Below, in pieces: positions 1-4,898 of a stretch of 5,477 nucleotides of DNA (its first letter is position 1; every line of letters starts with the position of its first letter). Position numbers and translations under genes: made by a program. The stretch comes from Thermoanaerobaculales bacterium (GTDB lineage: Bacteria; Acidobacteriota; Thermoanaerobaculia; Thermoanaerobaculales; Sulfomarinibacteraceae). Under the pieces are notes generated by a model. The model saw nothing but the letters and a program-made list of their open reading frames with translations. It was not told the DNA's origin and searched no databases. The stretch lies in NCBI GenBank assembly GCA_029932545.1, contig JAOZPW010000259.1, positions 1 to 5,477 on the forward strand, read 5' to 3'.

Positions 1-606
1 CACTTTTCGCACCTGGGCGATCAAGGGTTCCAACTCCGGGTCGAGCCGTCGCTGCGCTCCGGTGACGCCCGTTCGAGACACCAGGTATATGAAACCGCTT
101 CCGGCCTTGGAGGCCGCCTTGATCCGCGCCTTGTCCGAGGTTGGGGTAACCAGGAGGATCGGGTCGATTTCGGCTGCAGCCAGTGCGGGTGAAAATCGTG
201 GCAACTCCTCGGTCGGGACATCGGTAAAGAGGATGCCGTCAATGCCTGATGCGGCCGCCGCGGATCCAAAGGCTTCGAGTCCGAACTGCAGGACGGGATT
301 GGCGTAGGTGAAGAGCACGATAGGAATGTCCGAACGGGTTCGGACATTCGTAACCAGATCCAGGATGCCCTTCAATGTGGTCCCGGAAGCCAATGCCCTC
401 TCGGCGGCTTTTTGGTTGGTCGGGCCGTCGGCTATCGGGTCTGAGAAGGGGACACCCAGTTCGATGATGTCGGCGCCGGCTTTCTCCAGGGCGTCAATGA
501 CCTCGGAAGTCCGTTGCAACGATGGGTCGCCGGCGGTGATGAAGGGAATGAAGGCTGCCCGATTTTCTTCTCGGGCCTTCTTGAAAATCTGTTGGATCCG
601 GTTCAT
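1..606 (-). CDS. trpA: Tryptophan synthase alpha subunit (3' end cut by window edge)
   Basis: TrpA cleaves indole-3-glycerol phosphate to indole and glyceraldehyde-3-phosphate and passes indole to TrpB through the alpha2beta2 tunnel; it is a cytoplasmic TIM-barrel protein. The 202 visible residues start MNRIQQIFKKAREENRAAFI. They carry the family signature ELGVPFSDPIADGPTNQ, placing the catalytic acids at Glu49 and Asp60, the same numbers as in the Salmonella enzyme. Later blocks are FTYANPVLQFG, GIDGILFTDVP and the phosphate-loop region GFIYLVSRTGVTG near residues 176-188. About 60 C-terminal residues are missing beyond the window. The ATG overlaps the trpB stop codon as ATGA, so translation is probably coupled and no separate promoter is needed. 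A 26-bp perfect palindrome lies inside the gene (324-349). The family call is very secure. Confidence 0.98.
   Translation of the reverse strand, partial: MNRIQQIFKKAREENRAAFIPFITAGDPSLQRTSEVIDALEKAGADIIELGVPFSDPIADGPTNQKAAERALASGTTLKGILDLVTNVRTRSDIPIVLFTYANPVLQFGLEAFGSAAAASGIDGILFTDVPTEELPRFSPALAAAEIDPILLVTPTSDKARIKAASKAGSGFIYLVSRTGVTGAQRRLDPELEPLIAQVRKV
324..349. repeat. 26-bp perfect palindrome inside trpA
   Basis: GAATGTCCGAAC (324-335) and its exact reverse complement GTTCGGACATTC (338-349) are separated only by GG. The site encodes residues NVRTRSDI of TrpA. It could form a stem in trpA mRNA or be a dimeric-protein binding site. The palindrome is seen directly; any function is unknown. 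Confidence 0.7.
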
Positions 607-1796
607 GACGCACCGTCCAGTCGAGCCACCTCGTCCATGTCCTTGTCTCCCCGGCCCGAGAGGTTGACCAGAATTCTTGCGTTGAGAGGCATTGCCGGCG
701 CCACTTGAAGGGTGTAGGCGATGGCATGGGCACTCTCGAGGGCCGGAACGATGCCCTCAGTCCGGGCGAGAAGTTTGAAGGCTGCAACGGCCTCGTCGTC
801 CGAGATTCGTACGTAGCTGACCCGCCCCCGGGTCTCCCAGTCGGCGTGTTCCGGTCCCACGGCCGGATAGTCCAGCCCTGCGGATACTGAGTGGGTCCTG
901 AGGATCTGGCCGTCGGAATTCTGCAGGACGCGTGTCAAGGTGCCGTGGAGGATGCCTGGTTTACCGTCTTCGGTGAATCGTGCCGCGTGCTCTCCCGGCC
1001 CCGGGCCTCTTCCGCCTGCCTCGACTCCGACCAGACGAACCTGGTCAAACGGTACGAAGGCCGAAAAGATACCGGCCGCATTGGAACCACCGCCGACACA
1101 GGCGACCACCAGATCGGGGAGGGATCGGGTCGCCTCCCGGATCTGCGAGAAGGCCTCGGTTCCGATCACGGACTGAAAATCGCGGATCATCGCCGGATAG
1201 GGATGCGGCCCCAGGACCGATCCGAGGATGTAGTGGGTTGTACGGACGTTGGTTACCCAGTCCCGAAGGGCCTCGTTGATCGCATCCTTCAGGGTTCGGC
1301 TGCCGCTCTCAACCGCAACGACTTCAGCCCCGAGCCACTGCATTCGTCGGACATTGGACTCTTGCCGCCGCATGTCCTCCGATCCCATGTAGATTCTGCA
1401 GTCCAGACCGAGGAGTGCCGCGGCTGTCGCCACCGCAACGCCGTGTTGACCGGCTCCGGTCTCGGCGATTACCCGGTGTTTTTCCATCTCTCGTGCCAGC
1501 AGGGCCTGGCCGACTGCGTTGTTGATCTTGTGGGATCCGGTGTGACAGAGGTCTTCGCGTTTGAACCAGATCTGAGCACCACCCAGAGTTGCCGCCAACC
1601 GCCGTGCGGGATACAGGGGTGTGGGGCGGCCGACGAAACGTTCCAGCAGCTCTTTCAGGCGGTTTCGAAAATTTCTATCTTTCCCGGTTTTGAGCCAGGT
1701 GGTCTCCAACTGTTCCAGCGGGACCATCAGCGTCTCCGGCACGAACCGGCCGCCGAAGTCGCCGAAGTAGCCACGTTCGTCAGGTTGTTTCTTCAT
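603..1796 (-). CDS. trpB: Tryptophan synthase beta subunit
   Basis: TrpB condenses indole with L-serine to make L-tryptophan using PLP, as the beta dimer of the alpha2beta2 complex. The protein is 397 residues, the same length as E. coli TrpB. Seen in order: the N-terminal GYFGDFGGRFVPETLM block; KREDLCHTGSHK with the PLP Schiff-base lysine at Lys90; ETGAGQHG with the catalytic glutamate at Glu112; the phosphate-binding GGGSNA at 235-240; SAGLDYPAVGPEHA; EGIVPALESAHA; and NLSGRGDKD with the pyridine-nitrogen serine near Ser380. These are features of the classical TrpB1 type. I chose ATG at 1796 because GGAGG lies 4 nt upstream; a GTG at 1811 would add five residues but lies upstream of that ribosome binding site. 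The TGA overlaps the trpA start. No other trp gene precedes it: trpB is first in its transcript and diverges from mutT. Confidence 0.99.
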   Translation of the reverse strand: MKKQPDERGYFGDFGGRFVPETLMVPLEQLETTWLKTGKDRNFRNRLKELLERFVGRPTPLYPARRLAATLGGAQIWFKREDLCHTGSHKINNAVGQALLAREMEKHRVIAETGAGQHGVAVATAAALLGLDCRIYMGSEDMRRQESNVRRMQWLGAEVVAVESGSRTLKDAINEALRDWVTNVRTTHYILGSVLGPHPYPAMIRDFQSVIGTEAFSQIREATRSLPDLVVACVGGGSNAAGIFSAFVPFDQVRLVGVEAGGRGPGPGEHAARFTEDGKPGILHGTLTRVLQNSDGQILRTHSVSAGLDYPAVGPEHADWETRGRVSYVRISDDEAVAAFKLLARTEGIVPALESAHAIAYTLQVAPAMPLNARILVNLSGRGDKDMDEVARLDGAS

Positions 1797-1805
1797 GTTG
1801 CCTCC

Positions 1806-1823
1806 AGCCACTGTTGGGTGGCT
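1806..1823 (-). promoter_or_regulatory. Inverted repeat in the trpB leader
   Basis: AGCCAC and GTGGCT form a perfect 6-bp stem with a 6-nt loop, ending directly before the GGAGG ribosome binding site of trpB. It could be a leader hairpin affecting translation, or an operator overlapping the transcription start. There is no Trp-codon leader peptide or terminator/antiterminator pair, so classical attenuation is not supported. Confidence 0.4.
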
Positions 1824-1827
1824 CTTT

Positions 1828-1833
1828 ATTGTA
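1828..1833 (-). promoter_or_regulatory. Possible -10 box for trpBA
   Basis: Read on the minus strand, this is TACAAT, a 5/6 match to TATAAT, placed about 32 nt before the trpB ATG. The -35 position would fall in the C-rich complement of the G-repeat and has no recognisable match, so the assignment is weak. Confidence 0.3.
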
Positions 1834-1847
1834 GCTGGAGATCGAGG

Positions 1848-1879
1848 AGAGGGGGAGAGGGGGAGAGGGGGAGAGGGGG
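1848..1879 (+). repeat. Four tandem copies of AGAGGGGG; G-quadruplex motif
   Basis: Four exact, uninterrupted copies of the 8-bp unit AGAGGGGG lie at 1848, 1856, 1864 and 1872. They give four G5 runs separated by AGA (1851-1879), an ideal intramolecular G-quadruplex pattern on the plus strand. The repeat sits in the 87-bp gap between divergent trpB and mutT and ends 4 nt before the first mutT ATG. Such microsatellites can change copy number by slippage. The repeat is certain; a regulatory role is inferred. Confidence 0.9.
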
Positions 1880-1883
1880 AAGG

Positions 1884-2432
1884 ATGAAGGCGGAAGGAAA
1901 AAACGCTGGGTTAGGATTGACGACATCGGTGCGGCTGCTGTGTGCCGAGGAGGAGAGATCCATTCGGGCCAAGACTCAAATTACAGTCGTTGCCGCAGTC
2001 ATCTCCGGCGACGAGGGACGAATTCTTCTGGCCCGGCGTCCCAAAGGGAACCATATGGCCGGGCTCTGGGAGTTTCCCGGAGGCAAGGTCGAAGAGGGAG
2101 AGTCGTTCTCCGAAGCGTTGGCTCGAGAATTGGATGAGGAGCTTGGGATCGTGGTCGAGATTGGCGGTCCTTTGACCTTTGCGGTTCATACCGAACCCGA
2201 TCTGGAAATACTCCTGCTGTTTTTCTCCGGAGTGATTGCCACCGGTGTGCCGACGCCTCGCGAGGGTCAGGAACTCAGATGGGTTCGACCGGACGAACTC
2301 AGAGATTTTCCCATGCCCCCTGCAGATGACGAAGTTGTAGAGCTGCTGACAGCTCAGCCTCTTGCAATAATCAATCGGCACGATGCGGACCGGGAGCCCC
2401 GCGCTCCCACCGCGAAACCCGGGGCACCGTAA
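1884..2432 (+). CDS. mutT: MutT-type Nudix hydrolase (8-oxo-dGTP diphosphatase-like)
   Basis: Nudix hydrolases cleave nucleoside diphosphates linked to another group; MutT removes 8-oxo-dGTP from the nucleotide pool to prevent A:T to C:G transversions. From ATG at 1884 the protein is 182 residues. The full Nudix box (G-x5-E-x7-RE-L-x-EE-x-G-I) spans residues 67-89, within WEFPGGKVEEGES and ARELDEELGIV. WEFPGGK just before the box and DFPMPPADDEVVELL near residues 141-155 resemble MutT (EFPGGK and its C-terminal FPPANE block) more than other Nudix families. E. coli MutT is about 129 residues, so both ends here look extended. Residues 1-26 are unlike the family and may not be translated, since a perfect AGGAGG precedes an in-frame ATT at 1962. 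Residues after about 156 lie inside a palindromic element. Substrate specificity cannot be proven from sequence. Confidence 0.9.
   Translation: MKAEGKNAGLGLTTSVRLLCAEEERSIRAKTQITVVAAVISGDEGRILLARRPKGNHMAGLWEFPGGKVEEGESFSEALARELDEELGIVVEIGGPLTFAVHTEPDLEILLLFFSGVIATGVPTPREGQELRWVRPDELRDFPMPPADDEVVELLTAQPLAIINRHDADREPRAPTAKPGAP
1948..1953 (+). promoter_or_regulatory. Strong internal Shine-Dalgarno (AGGAGG) within mutT
   Basis: AGGAGG lies exactly 8 nt before an ATT (1962) in the mutT frame. Starting there gives a 156-residue protein beginning (M)RAKTQITVVAAVI, which matches where MutT proteins usually begin. The upstream ATG at 1884 has no normally spaced ribosome binding site. The site may instead be chance Glu codons (GAG GAG GAG). 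Confidence 0.45.
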
Positions 2433-2448
2433 ATGGAGCGCGGGGCTC
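2394..2448. repeat. Perfect 14-bp-arm inverted repeat spanning the mutT stop codon
   Basis: GAGCCCCGCGCTCC (2394-2407) and GGAGCGCGGGGCTC (2435-2448) are exact reverse complements around a 27-nt loop that contains the mutT TAA. A very GC-rich stem would form in mutT mRNA. No T-run follows the right arm, so it is not a standard intrinsic terminator; it could stall polymerase or protect the 3' end. The right arm can also pair with 2451-2460 to make a competing hairpin. Confidence 0.75.
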
Positions 2449-2509
2449 TGAGCCCACGCTGATCCCTCTGGGATCTCATGCCTGCGGCATGGTCGCCCTG
2501 CCGGGCGAC
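2437..2509. repeat. Run of four abutting perfect hairpins
   Basis: Four hairpins follow each other with 0, 1 and 0 nt between them. First, GGGCT-CTG-AGCCC (2443-2455), with outer AGCG/CGCT pairing at 2437-2460. Second, GATCCC-TCT-GGGATC (2461-2475). Third, CATGCC-TGC-GGCATG (2477-2491). Fourth, GTCGCCC-TGCC-GGGCGAC (2492-2509). Loops are 3-4 nt. Chance alone is a poor explanation for this packing. The structures are read directly; function is unknown. Confidence 0.7.
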
Positions 2510-2529
2510 GCGCGATGTCCCAACGCCGC

Positions 2530-2555
2530 AACGAGCGCCCCCTCGTTTTGCTCTT
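2530..2555 (+). terminator. Possible intrinsic terminator of mutT
   Basis: AACGAG (2530-2535) and CTCGTT (2542-2547) make a 6-bp stem with a 6-nt loop, followed by an interrupted T-tract (TTTTGCTCTTTT at 2546-2557, beginning inside the stem). It lies about 100 nt past the mutT stop. The stem is short and the T-tract is broken, so this is tentative. I see no good terminator in the other direction for the peptidase gene. Confidence 0.35.
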
Positions 2556-2586
2556 TTCGCAAGAGGCTCAGCTGAGAACAAGCCCC

Positions 2587-4809
2587 CTACGGTGTCGTAA
2601 ACGACCACCCGGAGGTATCGCCGTTTTCGAAACCGTCCGAGAACAGGCCATGATCTGCCTCGGGGATGCCGAGGATTTCGATGTCGTCGATGTTCCAGCC
2701 GCAATATGTATATCCACCGTCGGTTGTACCCATAGTCCAGCGGAGGTAGAGCGTCTCAGTATTGTCGGCCACACTGGAAATGTCAAAATCGATGGGGATC
2801 CAGGTCGTATCTGCAACCTCGGCATCGTTCTCCCACACGGTCATCCAGTTCGTTCCGTCGGCACTGATGCGGACCGAGGCGTGGTCATAGCTCGGTTGTT
2901 CGACCCCGAGCCACCGTTGGAAGCGCAGGCGGACTCCGTACAGACCACTGCAGTCGAAGGCGGTGCTGGTCAGATGGGTCTCCGGTAGATCGTTGGGGTA
3001 GCCCCCGTTGAGGTTGTAGCCGAAGACTGATGTTCCTGAGAAGCCGGTTGTCGGGTCAGGCCCGCCATGATCGCCACCCTGCCCGGTCGGTTGTCCCCAT
3101 GCCCACTGCCCTTCGGTCGTCCAGCCGGGATTGCCGTCCAGGGTTTCGGAATGTTGTACCTCGGGATCCCCGACCGCGACGGTGACCGTTCGGCTGGTAT
3201 CACCGAGGTGGTTGGTTGCGTTGGCGAACAATACCTGCGAGACATAAGCTCCGGCCTCGAGCGCATTGGCGGCACTGTTGACCTCGACCGTAATGACGGC
3301 CGTCAATCCCGGGTCGAGCGACCCCGAGATCGGCCCGCTCAGGGTGATCCATGCGGCAGGCTGTTCCAGTGTGACATCGTAGTTGATGGTGGTTGGATCA
3401 CGATTCTCCAGTGTGTATTGGATGGTCGAGGGTTCGAAGGGCCCTCCGACCGGCCCGGTAGTCACCATACCTTCGGATTGTTGGACTCTCAGGCCGGGGA
3501 TTGAGGTCAGGGCCTTGATGCAAATGTTGCCAGACGCATCATCGGTCCCATCGACGGTTGTGAAATCGACCCATGTCAATCCCGATCGAACGAAACTCTC
3601 GCCGGGCGCGGCTTTGCTCTCGACGATGGTTCTGGTCGAGGCCCCCAGGAGGACTGGGACGTCCGAAGTTCGGTCGAAAGCCAGACCTCCAACCAAGACG
3701 TCGAATTCGACGAAGAATTGATCGCCCTCTGCCAGAGAGATTGGAGCCGGGAGATCGACCGTGTGCAGACCGGTGTGGCTGAAGTTCCCGGTGGTTGATC
3801 CAAGGAGATCGAGCAACTGGCCTTCCTCGAATCGATCCCAAACGCGGACGGTATAGTCGGCATCGTCTTCGGTGGTGATGATGCCGACGGCCCCGAGAAC
3901 CTCGTCGCCGGTTGCGGTGAAGGCACTGAAACCCCGGCCGGCCTCCGTATAGGTGTCCCGCCATCCGTGGTAATCGTGGGAGTAGGTGATATCCCAGTCT
4001 GGGGGGCCGACATCGCGGAAGGCAATGGCGCCCATCTCCGGGTGTTTCCCGGCGTGCTTGTCCCAGTAGGAGATCCAAAAATAGCCGTCGAGGCCCCATC
4101 CGTCACCCCAGCTGTTCTTGCAGAGCCACGCGCCCGAACTCGGGGCGCCGGATACCACTTTGTCGTCGTCCCAGCCGACGATGGCGATTGCATGGTTGGG
4201 ATCGAGAGTGGACGAGGTCGGCTGGTAGTGGATGTAGGAGGCACTGATGAAACCACCGTCGTAACACATGCAGGTGCCGATCACCCCGTAATCGATCACG
4301 GCCTGTTTGATCACATCAATCGTCTCGAGGTTGTCACCGGCCACATACCACTCGATGTGGCGGGGAGCAAAAAAGTGGTAATCGTCGAGGTAGTGTTCAG
4401 GCGGTGTGTCGTAGGACTGGCCATCGACGTTCCTGACGGCGCCTTCGCCCCGCCCTAGATATGCCGAGGTCACGCGATAGTCACCTCCCTGGTGGACCTC
4501 CAGGCCGGCGCCGGATGGAGGGTGCAGGTCGTCATTGTTGTGCTGATTGAATCCGTTCCACCAGTCCAGGTGGTACTCGGCCAGATCGGGTTCGCCGCTT
4601 TCACCGGCCGCAGCCCAGGCGCCTGTCATCAGCAGATTGCCTTCCATTGCGGCCATGGCGCCGAAGGTCCAGCAGGTGCCGCCTTGTTGATTTTTCACCG
4701 AAGTCACCAGGTTCTGGCCATCGACGTCGCGGAGATCGTATTGGGCCGGTAAATCGGCGCTGACAATGGCGGCCGGCAAGAACATGAGAACGAGGAGAAG
4801 GGCTTTCAT
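2587..4809 (-). CDS. Secreted papain-family (C1A) cysteine peptidase, multidomain
   Basis: This is a predicted exported endopeptidase of 740 residues. Residues 1-18 form a signal peptide ending AIVSA, probably cleaved before Asp19. The C1A domain follows at once (LPAQYDLRD at 20-28) with no visible inhibitory propeptide. Catalytic residues are Cys46 in KNQQGGTCWTFG, His206 in DPNHAIAIVGWDD and Asn232 in LCKNSWGDGWG, with oxyanion glutamine Gln41 or Gln42. Residues about 272-435 resemble the lectin-like domain found after some bacterial C1 peptidases. About 440-548 is an Ig/BACON-like beta domain (FEPSTIQYTLENRDPTTINY, WITLSG, LDPGLTAVITVEVN). About 555-715 is a MAM-like/jelly-roll domain ending WNIDDIEI. 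The tail is DGFENGDTSGWS. ATG at 4809 was chosen because the signal peptide begins there and GGAG lies 5 nt upstream. Substrate is unknown. The catalytic call is secure; the accessory-domain names are by resemblance. Confidence 0.94.
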   Translation of the reverse strand: MKALLLVLMFLPAAIVSADLPAQYDLRDVDGQNLVTSVKNQQGGTCWTFGAMAAMEGNLLMTGAWAAAGESGEPDLAEYHLDWWNGFNQHNNDDLHPPSGAGLEVHQGGDYRVTSAYLGRGEGAVRNVDGQSYDTPPEHYLDDYHFFAPRHIEWYVAGDNLETIDVIKQAVIDYGVIGTCMCYDGGFISASYIHYQPTSSTLDPNHAIAIVGWDDDKVVSGAPSSGAWLCKNSWGDGWGLDGYFWISYWDKHAGKHPEMGAIAFRDVGPPDWDITYSHDYHGWRDTYTEAGRGFSAFTATGDEVLGAVGIITTEDDADYTVRVWDRFEEGQLLDLLGSTTGNFSHTGLHTVDLPAPISLAEGDQFFVEFDVLVGGLAFDRTSDVPVLLGASTRTIVESKAAPGESFVRSGLTWVDFTTVDGTDDASGNICIKALTSIPGLRVQQSEGMVTTGPVGGPFEPSTIQYTLENRDPTTINYDVTLEQPAAWITLSGPISGSLDPGLTAVITVEVNSAANALEAGAYVSQVLFANATNHLGDTSRTVTVAVGDPEVQHSETLDGNPGWTTEGQWAWGQPTGQGGDHGGPDPTTGFSGTSVFGYNLNGGYPNDLPETHLTSTAFDCSGLYGVRLRFQRWLGVEQPSYDHASVRISADGTNWMTVWENDAEVADTTWIPIDFDISSVADNTETLYLRWTMGTTDGGYTYCGWNIDDIEILGIPEADHGLFSDGFENGDTSGWSFTTP

Positions 4810-4858
4810 TATTACTCCGAATCCCTGAAGGGGATCTTTCGCAGTGTATCTGGTTCCG

Positions 4859-4884
4859 ACCACAATCCGGCCATAATTTGTGGT
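4859..4884. promoter_or_regulatory. Operator-like inverted repeat in divergent promoter region
   Basis: ACCACAA (4859-4865) and TTGTGGT (4878-4884) are perfect 7-bp inverted arms around 12 bp, giving a centre-to-centre distance of 19 bp, near two helical turns, as expected for a dimeric regulator. The site covers the expected -35 area of the right-hand gene and lies upstream of the divergent peptidase gene. The sequence CCGGCCAT also occurs twice, at 4867-4874 and 4893-4900. No known regulator motif is recognised. Confidence 0.4.
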
Positions 4885-4890
4885 TATAAT
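4885..4890 (+). promoter_or_regulatory. TATAAT -10 box immediately before the CBS-like gene
   Basis: A perfect TATAAT ends 8 nt before the ATG at 4899, so transcription would start at or within a few bases of the start codon. No Shine-Dalgarno is present in CGCCGGCC between them. This is the layout of a leaderless mRNA. There is no clear -35; the 17-bp-spaced hexamer is ACAATC. Confidence 0.55.
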
Positions 4891-4898
4891 CGCCGGCC

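Larger units (their letters stand above)
2350..2574. repeat. Candidate palindromic/miniature repeat element with terminal inverted repeats
   Basis: CAGCTCAGCCTCTTGC (2350-2365) matches the reverse complement of GCAAGAGGCTCAGCTG (2559-2574) at 15 of 16 positions. Between them are a 14-bp-arm hairpin (2394-2448), three abutting small hairpins (2461-2509) and two more hairpins (2530-2547, 2551-2565). The right end also holds the 10-bp palindrome CTCAGCTGAG (2567-2576), and the left end overlaps a 6-bp hairpin (2340-2355). The block covers the end of mutT and most of the convergent gap before the peptidase. It encodes no convincing protein. It resembles a BIME/REP-type or MITE-type element, but I see no target-site duplication, and copy number elsewhere cannot be known from here. 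Confidence 0.5.

Noticed and set aside
1848..1879. CRISPR-like repeats
   Set aside because: The units are 8 bp and directly tandem with no spacers, so this is a simple microsatellite.
891..1883. A long plus-strand open frame that runs into mutT and could be called as one 513-residue protein
   Set aside because: It is antisense to trpB, whose family match covers this stretch completely; only the part from 1884 or later has Nudix similarity. The openness comes from GC-rich codon bias.
2394..2448. Standard Rho-independent terminator at the 14-bp hairpin
   Set aside because: The right arm is followed by TGAGCCCACG with no T-run, and the opposite strand has no T-run after the other arm.
1911..2531. 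Minus-strand open frame opposite mutT (206 residues)
   Set aside because: It is Arg/Pro/Gly-rich with no recognisable domain and is fully explained as the complement of mutT and the hairpin element.
2350..2574. Integron attC site as an explanation for the structured gap
   Set aside because: I could not find a paired RYYYAAC/GTTRRRY core, and the structure is a string of hairpins rather than one imperfect stem with conserved ends.
2340..2584. Target-site duplication flanking the hairpin element
   Set aside because: The bases just outside the inverted repeats (TGCTGA on the left, AGAACA on the right) do not match, so transposition by duplication is not shown.
2354..2704. Minus-strand open frame across the convergent gap
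   Set aside because: It crosses the hairpin element and the peptidase 3' end in another frame, is very Arg-rich and shows no domain.
3967..4458. Plus-strand open frame of 163 residues inside the peptidase gene
   Set aside because: It is opposite the catalytic domain of the C1A peptidase, has no ribosome binding site or family resemblance, and is a shadow frame.
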